Source of the DNA: Amaurobius ferox
Lineage: Eukaryota; Arthropoda; Arachnida; Araneae; Amaurobiidae
DNA length: 64,000 nucleotides
Direction: 5' to 3'
Assembly: GCA_951213105.1 (NCBI GenBank)
Contig: OX578144.1
Coordinates: 78,486,801-78,550,800 of the forward strand
Of this stretch, positions 1 to 10,436 are shown one piece after another. The notes beneath the pieces are model-generated. The model was given only the letters and a program-made list of their open reading frames with translations. It ran no database searches and was not told the DNA's origin. A program made the position numbers and the translations under genes. Positions within the stretch are counted from its first letter, which is position 1; each line of letters opens with the position of its first letter.

Positions 1-678
1 AGTCTGCAGAGAAAGTCATGTGCTGCCCACATCAGATTTGTATTTATTTGGTAACTGGATACTTTTCCAAAGGCAACGTAGCAAAAATGCGAGAAACTCA
101 AATATCTCGAGAACGGTTCGTTCTAGAGTAATGGGGTTAGTTTTATTCTGTTCCCCGTCAAAAATTACGTATAAAACAAGCATTTAATAAATATATTTGA
201 GCATACGTAGTTTTTATTTTAGATTTTGACGATTTTTGCGGGCCATTTCACGAAAAAGCAGGTTATTTTTTTTCCGAATCGTACTAAAATCTAATCAACA
301 CCAGGATAACTCACAAGTGACTTATATACCAAATTTTGTAAAATTTCATCCATTAGTTTTTCAGCTAGAGTAGATATAGGCAATTTTTGAGGGCCATTTC
401 GCTAAAAAAGGAGAGTACTTTTATCGCGAATCGTACCAAAAATTAATCAGCACCAGGGTCACACACAAGTGACTTATCTACTAAATTTTATGAAATTTGG
501 TCCAATAGTTTTTGAGTTAGAACAATTCATGCATTCCACACACAGACGTCGCGCTAAAAATAGTGTTTTCGTGTTTTAGAGGTCCCAAATCGTGTAGATC
601 TGTCGAAAACTCCAGTTGCGATTTTCGACATGATTCCCATTCTTTCCCTATACATTACCATGTATTGCAGGGAAAGTA
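1..678 (-). repeat. Repeat family A, copy A1 (rearranged)
   Basis: The body reads on the minus strand and ends at 661-678 in the family's terminal hairpin, where CTTTCCCT is followed by its inverted copy AGGGAAAG. The body holds two tandem internal units with the short palindrome AAATTTxxxxAAATTT. The first ~44 bases are the opposite family terminus (GTGCTGCCCACATCAG), but in plus orientation, and ~130 bp of normal body next to it is missing. This copy is therefore chimeric or internally rearranged. No coding capacity is seen. Family membership rests on similarity to 5690-6442, 12476-13290 and 37654-38483. Confidence 0.8.
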
Positions 679-732
679 AAAACTAATATATTAATAAAAG
701 GATCAAACTTTACAAAATATTACCGCATTTGT

Positions 733-930
733 TTCTAGTGTCGATTGCTACTCAAACTTATTAGGCAATGCGCTACAATTATGTAATTTACTTTTCGTCT
801 ATTTCGCTTTGTTGTCGAGTCTGTTAGCCTAACTTTTAAATTTTCATCTAGGGGGCGCTGCTGCAATCACTTTTATTCGATCGGACATGGTTACTTTACT
901 ATACGTAGACCTAAATCTTTTAGTACAAAT
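733..930. mobile_element. MITE family E, partial copy E1
   Basis: Carries one terminal inverted repeat of family E (GGGGGCGCTGCTGCAATCAC, then a 'TCGGACATGG' block and 'TAGACCTA'), plus inner sequence also found beside the TIR in the copies at 9035-9725 and 30986-31661. The other half is missing. Non-autonomous and probably dead. Confidence 0.6.
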
Positions 931-2063
931 TTGATACCCTGTACATTCAAGATAGAACTTGGCATTTGACAACAAAGCATTGAAAATGTGCAATTCTTTT
1001 GGAGGATGATAAAGGGCATTTGGAACAGCTTTCGTCATGCAATTTAATGAGCTTTTCAGCCAATAAGATTTGCATATATGGCGACATTCCAGAAATGCAT
1101 TCACAATACGCCCTTTTGACAAAAAATAAAATGAAAATGCCATGAGAGAACAAAAAGAGAGGAACAACTAACTGCCTGTGGCGATATCTTTATATGGTAA
1201 AACAAACGAACTAACAAGTAACAATGCATGAGAAATAGCTCGTTTTCTACCACTCTTATAAAAATGGATGTGGGCAGCACGTTTTTCTCTACATACTGAA
1301 ATTCATTATTAATATACATTAATTTTAGTTTTATGTAATAAAAATAACACATTTAAAAAATAATTATTTAAAATTACACAGAATTTGCCGTTTTTAAAAA
1401 TAGGACCCTTTTCGTTATAATTAATACCAGAATGATGAAAATGTGCTTTTGCTTATTCTTAATTTTTTTTTTTTTTTTTTTTAATTCTAAAAAAAAAAAA
1501 TTCATCTTTCAAGTTGGCAACAGGTTTGATGCTGATAAATTAGATGCTTTCGGTTAATTTGCGTTAATAAATGTGACATTAGAGCATAGATTCCAATGTG
1601 GCCAATTTCGTTTCTAAATGAAGGTGATATATTCGTAAGAGGAGGCAGGCAGCATTATTTTTTTATCGGGGCGTTTTAATATATTCTTGATATTGCATCC
1701 CCAAACTTCTGTTTATTTCATGTTTGAAAATATAATTCAATTCAGAGCATAGACCAAATTGTCATTTTGCGGCATAGGCTACCAGTAGAGTAGGCAAAGG
1801 GTAGTTTTGAAGGTTGTAACACCCCCAATGATAGAAGCTTTAAATTAGTTCCCTAATAAGGTCCATACTGGAAAATGAAACTGCACAATTTACCCCCCCC
1901 CCCCCCCCCCCCCCATCATTCGGTCATAAACCTTTACATTTCCGAGATCCTGTCTAACGTCTATGAGACTATACCATCGTTTCGAATATAATCGTTTCCC
2001 CAAAGGTATTAATGCTATCAACATTTTAAATAATTCGTACTCTTTTCATGCGAGTTACAAAAA
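931..2063. other. Non-genic stretch with homopolymers
   Basis: No supported gene. Contains a T run at 1463-1482, an A run at about 1490-1500 and a C run at 1893-1914. Open frames here are AT-rich or reach into the neighbouring MITE. The rest looks unique within this window. Confidence 0.5.
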
Positions 2064-2127
2064 ACTATAATCCGCATAAAAGTTTTATAATATCTCTATA
2101 TTATAAAACTTTTATGCGGATTATAGT
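2064..2127. repeat. Perfect 28-bp stem, 8-nt loop hairpin
   Basis: The arms 2064-2091 and 2100-2127 are exact reverse complements (outer ACTATAATCCGC, inner TTTTATAAT) around an 8-base loop. A further partial copy of the outer arm follows at 2131-2147. It abuts the left side of MITE H1 and could be a separate foldback insertion or part of an element end. Confidence 0.9.
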
Positions 2128-2149
2128 ATATATGCGGATTATAGTATAG

Positions 2150-2880
2150 ATCGAAAAGTTTTGTACGTAATTTTAAAATAATATAATGTAACTGTCGAGA
2201 AATTGAAATAGTAGAATTCTTTTCAGTTAAATCCCGCTATATAATATGCACTCAAAATATAATACTACATACTCTTCCTTCACTATACTGAAAAATATAC
2301 CAGATATATCGTCTGCAGTTTTTAATAAATCAAATGTTCAATCATTACACGGACCTCTTTTTTTACCAGTCGAATAACATGGCGTTTGTCCAGGTCAAAA
2401 GAATGTTTATTTTAGCGTAATATTTCTCTAGTCATTCTTATGAAAGTGCCATTGCAGAATTTCACAAGAGTTTATTGAAGAATTTTATAAGAGTTCATTG
2501 AAGAGTTTCAGCAACGCAGCCTTTTATATTTCAGACAGTTTATCCTGAATTAAAATGGAAGGCCGGTCTGTTGTTCTCTTATCTGCAAAAAATCTAATTT
2601 CTCGAAAACACTTTACTGATGTCGTAATTATTGAATTGTTGTGGATTTTATTTTAGATCATAGGTATTTCTTCTGAAACTCTTCAGTAACACTCTCATAA
2701 GAATGGCTAGAGAAATAATGTTCTAAAATAAAAATTTCTTTCACTTTGAGAAAACGCCATGTTCTTCGATTGATTAAAAAAAAAAAAAAAAAAAAGCGAT
2801 CTGTAACGATCGTCTGACGTATTAAAAACAGCAGACGATATTTCTGATATATTTCTGAAGGTATTTAACTAAACAAAATG
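2150..2880. mobile_element. MITE family H, copy H1
   Basis: Two inverted arms, about 2297-2470 and 2690-2860, share blocks such as CAGACGATxTTxCTGATATA, AACATGGCGTTT and the 'TCTCTAGxCATTCTTATGA' block. A related copy with the same inverted layout lies at 53790-54440. The shared outer block GAGAAATTGAAATAGTA suggests that the TIRs extend further out. No transposase frame. The second copy begins near GGTTGGTCGAAAAGTC, a mariner-style terminus, so a Tc1/mariner MITE is the best guess. Ends are approximate. Confidence 0.65.
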
Positions 2881-3559
2881 TTACTATAGCAACTTCACCC
2901 TATGTATGTATGTACATTCAGTTTATCCTGATACTTATTATGGATAAGCCTTCTTGTTATGATTAAAAAGGCCCAAACAGTACAGAGTATTAAAATATGA
3001 GACAGGCGAGTGAAGCTTTTCCCTCTAGATTATTTTATGAATAAGATTAGTGAATTACTTTACACATTGATCAATACCACCGATATTGTGATTCCAAATT
3101 AAATCCACTGACAATAAGCTGCTAATTCGCGTTGCTTTAGAATGATCGGAAAATAATGAATGAATGCATTGCACATATTACCTTTTCTCTGAATAGAACT
3201 TCGATGAATATGAAGATAATAACTAACAAATCAAGATTAGCTGGAGTTCAGCTTGATTGTTAGCGTGTAAGAGATTAAATTTATTATACAGATAAACCGA
3301 TAATCAACATAATCTTTTCTATTTATGATTGGCGGTCCGTTACTAATTATATCATTTTCTTCTTTCTGATTTAGAAATTGCGGTAATAAGCGACTTATGT
3401 AGTACAATCATTATAATCAGTCTATTACATCATAACTTATGATATTTCGTCTTTACAGTGTAAACATAAATATGATATGTACAATGTTGTCAAACGTGTT
3501 TTTGTATTTCCAGAAGTCTCCGGTGACTGCCTGAACACTCGATTACGGTATAAAAACTA
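2881..3559. other. Non-genic stretch
   Basis: AT-rich DNA without a long frame, recognisable domain or long tandem repeat. Nothing to annotate beyond short A/T runs. Confidence 0.5.
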
Positions 3560-4130
3560 ACGAAGCCCAATTTTACCCCCACCCCCATAAAAATACGGAT
3601 AATTTTTTAAAAATTATTATTATCGAAAAGTTTTTTAGACTATCCAGAAGCTCTTTCCTATGACTTAGAAGGCCGAATCTTTGAACACTTACAGAATCGA
3701 CCACGGAGCAGAACCTAACGGAGTCAGATTTTTTATTCTCCTCGGGGGCGGAGAAACTAAGAATTCTTCGAAAACGCTTTCTAGACCCCACCCCCTTGAC
3801 CTAGAAGGCTGAATATTTGCATAGTTATAGTATCAATCATGGGGCAGAACCTAAAAGAGCCGGATTTTCAACTTTTCTTCTCGGGGGCGGGGGGGGGCGC
3901 GAACAAAATGGAAAAGAGTCTAACAAATCTTTCCAGACGCCCCCCAAGTGACACAGAAGGCAGAATCTTTGCATACCTGCAATATCCGCCACAGGGCAGT
4001 TATGGATTTCTTCCCTGGAGATTGACAGATCGAAAAGTCTTTCCAGACCTTAAAGAAGACCCCGATAACCTAGAAGGCTGAAACTTGGCATATTTATAGT
4101 ACCACGGAACCTTACTGAGCTAATTTTCGA
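3560..4130. repeat. Degenerate tandem repeat, ~120-150 bp unit, ~4 copies
   Basis: The anchor AGAAGGCxGAATxTTTG recurs near 3666, 3800, 3953 and 4070. It is accompanied by CTTTCCAGAC, GGGGCAGAACCTA and a G/C-rich block (CTCGGGGGCGG). Spacing is uneven (about 134, 153 and 117 bp) and copies are divergent, so the array is old. The 80-codon open frame at 3839-4081 is a by-product of this GC-richer array, not a gene. Confidence 0.75.
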
Positions 4131-5235
4131 ATAAGGCGTTTATTTTCGCCGATAAACGTCACACATTGTTAAACAAAATGAAGCTGTATCTTAAATTGTT
4201 AATAGCTTCCCCGTTTCTGACAGACTTAAATATTAGTATTATATTAATCGTATTTCATCTTTCAACAGAACAGTAACTCACAATTTAATTCATTGGATAA
4301 TCCATGACTAAAAAATCTGCTTTTTCTGTATATACGTACATTAAAAACATTTTGCAACGAGCAGCACAGTGAACGAGAAAACAGTAATTTACGTTTTTCA
4401 TTTCCAACGATACATACATAGCATTCGCTAAGAAAACGTTTCGTGTAGAATCAAAAATTCGAATGTCGGATTTTGATAGATCTATCACGTTGAGCATCCC
4501 TGAATAGGAATCAATCAATTTTCCAATGAAGTCTGTCTGTGGGCACGAGATCTCTGGAACAAATTGTGCTAGTCAAAGAGCAAAATTTGGTACGAGTATA
4601 ATCGTATGAAAACTTGAAAAATAAAAGGGGGAGGGGTGGAATTATAAAAATAATTCTGTTAAATATTTTTAAGCAAATAGTTAATTTGTTTATAACTTTT
4701 TATGTAAAAGAGAATGGCATCATTTATAAAACACTAGTACTAGCCGTTCTCAAGATAGTGAATGTTTTTAATGCAAAAGGTAAAAACAAATCCTAAAAAA
4801 ATTATATACGATCATTGTTGTCAAAAGATTTCATGTTTTATAAGTACTTTTAATCAAAAGGCAGTTAGTTGAAACTGTATATTTGAGAAGTTATCACAAG
4901 CTGTTATCGAGATATTAAATATTTTATTTTCCCCACAGGGGAGGTGATTTTTTGTTGAAAAAACTGGTTTAAACGGCCTCCTTCAGGACAAAAAGCCAAC
5001 GCAGCCTCACCAAAGCCGGCTTTGCTTTGGTATATGTAGCTCACGTTATTCCTTTATCTTGATGAAGGTTGCTACCTTATGCCCTCGAAACCGTTTGCAC
5101 ACATTTTTGTCATAGGCTGTTTTATACAAAAATTTTTACATTATAAATTAAAATACTCCTCTTTATCAGTGGCTGGTTGCAGACACTATTTTCTTACTAA
5201 CCAATCACAGTCTGTTACTGGCCTTTAAGTGCAAC
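4131..5235. other. Non-genic stretch with repeat relics
   Basis: A short relic at about 4725-4765 resembles the family A body (ACTAGCCGTTCTCxAGATA). Around 5035-5110 a GATGAAGG...CTCGAAACCG segment resembles the 3' flank often seen in Penelope-like or other retroelement tails, but this is not proven. No gene is supported. Confidence 0.4.
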
Positions 5236-5455
5236 AAATAATCACTGCCATATTTTAGAGGCCAAAACTTCAATAAAATGGAAGAATTAAATGTACATAC
5301 TAATGAGAAAAAGTAATTAAAATTATTTATAGTTTATAGCCACTTGGATTTCTATGACAATCCTATTAACCAATATAAGTTAGTAGCTACATTAGCTAAT
5401 ATAAGACTAATATTTTATAGCCAAATTTGAAAGTTATTAGCTAACTGTCTAATGG
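5236..5455 (+). repeat. Dispersed repeat J, copy 1
   Basis: Matches 55130-55335 in the same orientation: AATGGAAGAATTAAAT, 'ACTTGGxTTTCTA', 'GACTAATATTT' and AGCCAAATTTGAAAGTTATT. About 200 bp and well diverged. No coding signal; element class unknown. Confidence 0.6.
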
Positions 5456-5473
5456 CAACCATATATTTTAAGC

Positions 5474-6665
5474 CAGTAAAATCCGGTTATAACGAGCAGC
5501 CTTAGGCCCACTAATTTGCTGGTTAAATCAGAACACCCTATAAATCAGTTTTGTTCAGAAAAACTTTGTAATTTGTGGACTCAATACGTAAAGAATGATC
5601 AAGATCCTGTTATAACGAGTAGCGTATAACCCACTAATCTGATCGTTAAACCCTACAAATCCGTTTTGTGCAGAAAACTATACAATTTTTACTTTCCCTG
5701 AAATACATGGTAATGTATAGGGAGAGTATTGGAATCATGTCGAAAATAGCAACTCGAGTTTTCGACGGATCTACACGTTTCGAGACCTCTAGAATACGAA
5801 AAAACTATTTTTAGCGTGACGTCTGTGTGTGCAATGTATATGTATCCGCTCTAACTCAAAAATTAATGGAGCGAATTTCATAAAATTTGGTATGTAAGCC
5901 ACTTGGGTGTGACCCTGGTGCTGATTAATTTTGGGTACGATTTATGATAAAAGAACCCGCCTTTTTTTGCGAAATGGCCAGCAAAAATTGCCTGTATCCA
6001 CTCTATCTGAAAAACTAATGGACCGAATTTCACAAAATTCGGTAGATAAGTCGCTTGCTGTGGTCGCTTGCTATCCTGGTGCTGGTTAGATTTTGGTACG
6101 ATTTGAAAAAAAATAACCTGCCTTTTTTTGCAAAATGGCCCGAAAAAAATCGTCAAAATCTAAAATAAAAAACCACGTATGCTCAAATATCTCCATTAAA
6201 TGCTTGTTTTATACGTAACTTTTAACGAAGAAAAGAATAAGACCAACCCTATTACACTAGGACTAGCCGTTCTCGAGATATTTCAGTTTTTCGTATTTTC
6301 TCTACGCGATCTTTTAAAATAAGTCCAGTTACCAAATGAGAACGAAAATTGAATTAAAAGTGAATTAAATTTAATTAAAATAAAGAGAACGTGGATAATA
6401 AGTCTGCAGGGAAAGTCATGTGCTGCCCACATCAGATTTTTTGAAAGGGGTCCAACATTCGGTAATAACGAGTAACTTGGAGCCTACTATAATTTGCCCG
6501 TCAAATCTGAATACACATCGCTTTGCGGTAAAAAAAAAAACAATTTTTGGAATTGCCACATAAGGAGTGTCCAAGATCCGGTTATAAAAAAGCAGCCTGG
6601 AACCCACTAATTTTTTCGATAAATTTGAACACTCTTTAAATCCGTTTTGAGCTGAAAATATATAT
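5474..6665 (+). repeat. 116-118-bp tandem repeat, four units, split by element A2
   Basis: Units start near 5490, 5606, 6457 and 6574 and share CCGGTTATAACGAG, CCACTAATTTG and AAATCCGTTTTG. Two units lie left and two right of the family A insertion at 5690-6442, and the spacing within each pair is constant. The array therefore predates the insertion. Confidence 0.75.
5690..6442 (+). repeat. Repeat family A, copy A2 (full length)
   Basis: About 750 bp. The left end is a hairpin (TACTTTCCCT ... AGGGAGAGTA) followed by GTCGAAAAT. The middle has two tandem ~130-bp units, each with a 'CTAATGGA' block, a palindromic AAATTTxACAAAATTxGGTA core and a 'CCTGGTGCTG' block. The right end is GTCATGTGCTGCCCACATCA plus a T run. 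No frame. End architecture matches families B and C. Non-autonomous; Helitron-like class is inference. Confidence 0.85.
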
Positions 6666-6781
6666 TTAATATCTCAAATTTGAGACAGCGTCAAGTAAGG
6701 GAAATCCAGAGGGAATGAGGACCATGAGCCTGGAAAAGTCTACAAAAGTTACGCGAAACAAAGTGGACATCAAAATATATA

Positions 6782-7647
6782 CAAGGTGTCCCTAAAAGAT
6801 TGAAACACGCTTTAATTCTTTACCTGCTGGAGATAAGTGGGCAATATAAATTGCAAAAATGTTGAAAGTAAGGTAGGAAATAAGACTACGTTAATGAAAT
6901 AGTCCTCCCATTAATTTAAAAAAAGTTACACTTTTTAAATTGTTATACGATCCCCTTAGACAAATTTGGTCAATCAGAAAATTTTTATTTTTAATACAAC
7001 AAATTCATTAAAAAAAATCGCATATTTGTATCTGTAAAATCAACTGAATTATGATAAAGGAAAAAATCTGACTTATGCCACTTTTCCGTACCATGTGAAA
7101 AGCTGCTCCATTAGTGAAAATAGGGATCATAAACAAATTGACTATGAAAATTGTTTAGATCAAAAATACGTTAATATGTGTCAACATTTTTTATCACAAA
7201 TGCATCTAAATAAAGCATTACACAGATAGAGATTATATAAAGCAGTGGTAGTCACCACGCGGTTGGGTATCCTATGTATTATCATCCAGTTTTATCTTTT
7301 TTGTAATATGTCACAAATTTACATTTCTAATTTGATATAGGGTCCCCATTCGCAATATTCAATTTTCAATTAAGTATAACTTGCTCAATTTTAAAGATAC
7401 AGATATGCGGATTTTTTTAATTATCTTGTTGCATTAAAAATAAAAATTTTCTGATTGACCAAATTTGTCTAAGGGGGTCGTATAAAAATTAAAAAAAATG
7501 TAACTTTTTGAAAATTAATGGGAGGACTAGTTCATTAACGTAGTCTTAATTCCTACCTTACTTTCAACATCTTTGCAATTTACATTGCCCACTTATCTCC
7601 AACAGGTAAAGAATTAAAGCGCGTTTCAATCTTTTTGGGACACCCTG
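6782..7647. mobile_element. Long-TIR MITE family G, copy G1 (866 bp)
   Basis: Starts CAAGGTGTCCCTAAAAGATT and ends in the reverse complement (TCTTTTTGGGACACCCTG). It is flanked by TA on both sides (6780-6781, 7648-7649), the Tc1/mariner target duplication. The TIRs are ~250 bp with blocks such as GGAGATAAGTGGGCAAT and CTACGTTAATGAAxTAGTCC. No transposase. A second copy at 60065-61340 carries a SINE. Confidence 0.9.
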
Positions 7648-8166
7648 TATTTGTTAACCTCCAAACATCCAAGAAGCAAATTTACTACCTTATAAGAAAA
7701 CATTTCAATTGACTAATATTTCAAATTCTACATTTAAAAAACTCTTATCTCACATTTTACATGGAACGTATCCCCTTTTTTTAGGAGCATGGTTGCAGTT
7801 CCTTTTACAAAACCATTCATAAGAATTCTACCCAATATCTTTATATTCACATCTACCTAGATCGTCTAGTAATAAAAAATAATGTCATAATGATAGGCTC
7901 CCAAATATGACAGAATAATCATGCTATTGTTGCATATGAGACAAAGAAAAGGGGGGGGGGGGACTTGTATTCTGCCTGAGAAGAATGTGTAAAATTAATT
8001 ACAATTCATGAAGTACCTGCTTACGGTATGTGAGTTTATATTTAATAGCTTTGGATAGTAGTCATTAAAAGTTCACAATTTCCACGTTAAATCTGGAATC
8101 ACATTATATACGGGTTTTATTGTAGTTTTTAAATAAATGAAATAAGCGGATAAATAAGAACGTCAC
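7648..8166. other. Non-genic stretch before candidate exon
   Basis: AT-rich, with a G run near 7951-7962. No repeat family recognised. If the exon at 8167-8266 is real, this would be intron downstream of its donor on the minus strand. Confidence 0.4.
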
Positions 8167-8266
8167 CTTATGTTTCTTTGCAAAAGAAGGGTGTATAGCT
8201 GCGACGGAGAAGTAGGAGGAGCTGCGGTAGGAGGATAAGCAACAGCCGGTTCAAGTAGCACACCAC
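8167..8266 (-). CDS. Candidate internal coding exon, Pro/Ala-rich
   Basis: On the minus strand a pyrimidine-rich acceptor (TTGCTTCTTCCAG) precedes a 100-bp segment that ends in an AAG|GTGACG donor. Only one frame is open: two leading bases, 32 codons and two trailing bases. The peptide begins GVLLEPAVAYPPTAAPPTSP and continues with SQLYTLLLQRN. GC content is clearly above the flanks, and both splice borders plus an open Pro/Ala-rich frame are uncommon by chance here. The gene is not recognised and its partner exons were not found. The chance of random coincidence is real but modest. Confidence 0.5.
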
Positions 8267-8502
8267 CTGGAAGAAGCAAATTAATTTCTATTAAAACAAA
8301 CTTCGATACAATAAATATTACATTCATTTTTCATATTAATAAGTCTAAAAACTATCAGGAAAAGTAAATCTAATCGGTGTCATAATACGCAAAATCGCAT
8401 CTTTTTATGTTATTCATTTGAAAATTTAAGTGAAAATTCCAAAACACCCTTTAGTACATAACAAAATTTTAACAATTTTATTATATGGACTAGCAGGTAG
8501 AA

Positions 8503-8721
8503 TTATGACGACGAAAAGAAATGAGAAACCCATTCAAAAGGAACTCGATATACAAGCATATACTTGACGAGTAAAATAGAACGCCTATTCAAACCACAAT
8601 CGATAAATCTCGGGATTTGTTTTGGCAGAATAACGTCTAAAGAATAACTTGATTTTGTTTCTATTAAACAGAATTCAATTTTGGGGCATTTCGTATCTGA
8701 CTTTGGGGCAATCGATGCCAT
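8503..8721 (-). CDS. Open frame with strong start context, unknown
   Basis: A 72-codon frame starts at an ATG in good Kozak context (CCAAGATGGC), with protein MASIAPKSDTKCPKIEFC at the start. It contains four cysteines and no clear domain or signal peptide. A possible donor (CAA|GTATAT) lies inside the frame, so it could be a first exon, but its phase does not fit the candidate exon at 8167-8266. No homology is recognised and it may be chance. Confidence 0.2.
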   Translation of the reverse strand: MASIAPKSDTKCPKIEFCLIETKSSYSLDVILPKQIPRFIDCGLNRRSILLVKYMLVYRVPFEWVSHFFSSS

Positions 8722-9034
8722 CTTGGATACTCTTCAATCCAAAGTTACTGTTTCATCCTATTTTCTCGTTTGCAGTGAATGCAGACGAGAAAAATGCGAT
8801 CTTATGTCGATAGAATGGAATTGGAAGTGAAATAAAATTGGTTCGGAAGCACTTTGTTTCGGAAGATTTTTCCGGATATAGAAGGATTGCAACATAATGG
8901 AGAATAAATTGCTTGAAGACAACTAATGTTTAATTTATACATAACTAGCAGATATACTCGACGTTGCTCGTCATTTAAAATGTGTTAAGCGCCATGCAAT
9001 TTTTTTTTCAAGACAGCCGGTATACGTCAGTTTA

Positions 9035-9725
9035 AAGGGTCCTTAGATTATTACTTAAGTTCTTCAATAACTTTGTATGGAAAGGTCAGTGAGTGTACTC
9101 GTTAGACCTATCGATATTAAAGTGACTATGATTGAATAAAAGTGGTTACAGCGTCTCTAGGGTATCATTTAGAAAGTTAGGATAACGAACTCTGCAACAA
9201 GCGAGACAGAGGAGAAATGCCAATTACAAAGCTATAAAACATTGTCTAAAGTACAGGGATCAATATTTAGAATGCAAGAAAAGCGTATATAGAAGACAAT
9301 CAATAACTGTCAAGAAGTTGTAACATCAAGGACTGTAACATGGTCACGTCTGCAATTCTTGCCAAAATACGCGGTCATATTCTTTTCGAATTCAAACGTG
9401 TATTGTTGTTGGCAGAGGGTATTTTGATTTTGAACAGACTGTACATTACATTCCTGTGCATGTAAATTTAGTTTATTTTTTTTTTTTTTAGCATTCTTGA
9501 ATAGGACCAGCCGTTCGCCAATAATCATATTGCGTCAAATAAATGACTTCTGTAACTGTTTTATTGTAGATTTCGACTCAGACAATGTAAAATAACTTTG
9601 TAATTAGCCTTATTTACCTATCTCGTTTTGCTGCTGAGTTTGTTATCTCATTTTCAAATTCTCCGCTAGGGGCGCTGCAATCCCTTCTATTCAATCGGAC
9701 GTGGTTTTTTTTTACGCTTATGCTA
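9035..9725. mobile_element. MITE family E, copy E2
   Basis: The left TIR contains CAATAACTTTGTATGGAAAGG and TTAGACCTATCGATA. The right TIR contains GGGGCGCTGCAATCCCTTCT and ATCGGACGTGG. The interior matches E3, including the 'AGGACTGTAACA' block and TTTCGCTTTGTTGC-like sequence. Ends are eroded and no clear TA duplication is visible. An interior minus-strand frame (9310-9528) has codon-level resemblance to E3 but no recognised domain. Confidence 0.75.
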
Positions 9726-10436
9726 CAAAGTAACCTCTCCAGGTGGATCCATAAATTATTATTCTACTTCTTTATAGATTTTCCTCAACTATTTAATCTC
9801 GCACCCGGTTAAATCCGAATATTAGTTTTATCATGTTTTCATTACCATTATGAAATCTTTTTACATTTAATATGAAATACTCATTGAAAAATAATTCGAC
9901 AGGCAAGCTCGAAAATTTCCCGGTGGGGCGGACGTGGGTCATCCAAAATGTATACAAGTGGTTAATCCGGGCATGCCAATAGGTTTGTGGAATTCAAACA
10001 AGAAAGAACTTCTTCGGTCGTCTCCTATGCTTATGGTCTGACGTTTCGATGACAGCAAAGAAGTTCATTCTGTTTTGACACTACAGTTGTCAAATGGGAA
10101 CTGGAAGTTTACTAGGAGAAGGAAAGGAGCTTTTTTTTCTTTTTCTTTGCGACAGAAATTGCAAAGAAACACCTTTGCCCTGCAGAACTTACTCATAGGT
10201 TTTTCTCACTCAGAAGTGAAATGAAGAACTTAGGATGCAATGAAATATGATTGTAATAATTTGCGGTGTTATTGCAATAAAGAAAGAGAATATACATAAG
10301 GATCGGACACATAGCCGGATAGACACACATACATAATTTGTCTCGATAATATGATTTTCAAATTTCGCTATTAATATTTTGTACCCAATAGAACATCATG
10401 CATGAAAGCATAATTTATGCTTAAGCGGAAATTAAA
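9726..10436. other. Non-genic stretch
   Basis: No supported gene. The part at 9960-10070 (CTGACGTTTCGATGAC with AAAGAAG blocks) resembles retroelement tail sequence, as at 5035-5110, but is too short to classify. Confidence 0.35.

Noticed and set aside
844..1167. 107-codon minus-strand frame with hydrophobic start and six cysteines
   Set aside because: Its last ~25 codons are the MITE E TIR and no domain is recognised. Composition fits AT-rich chance.
3839..4081. 80-codon plus-strand frame
   Set aside because: It lies wholly in the degenerate tandem repeat at 3560-4130 and changes character between units.
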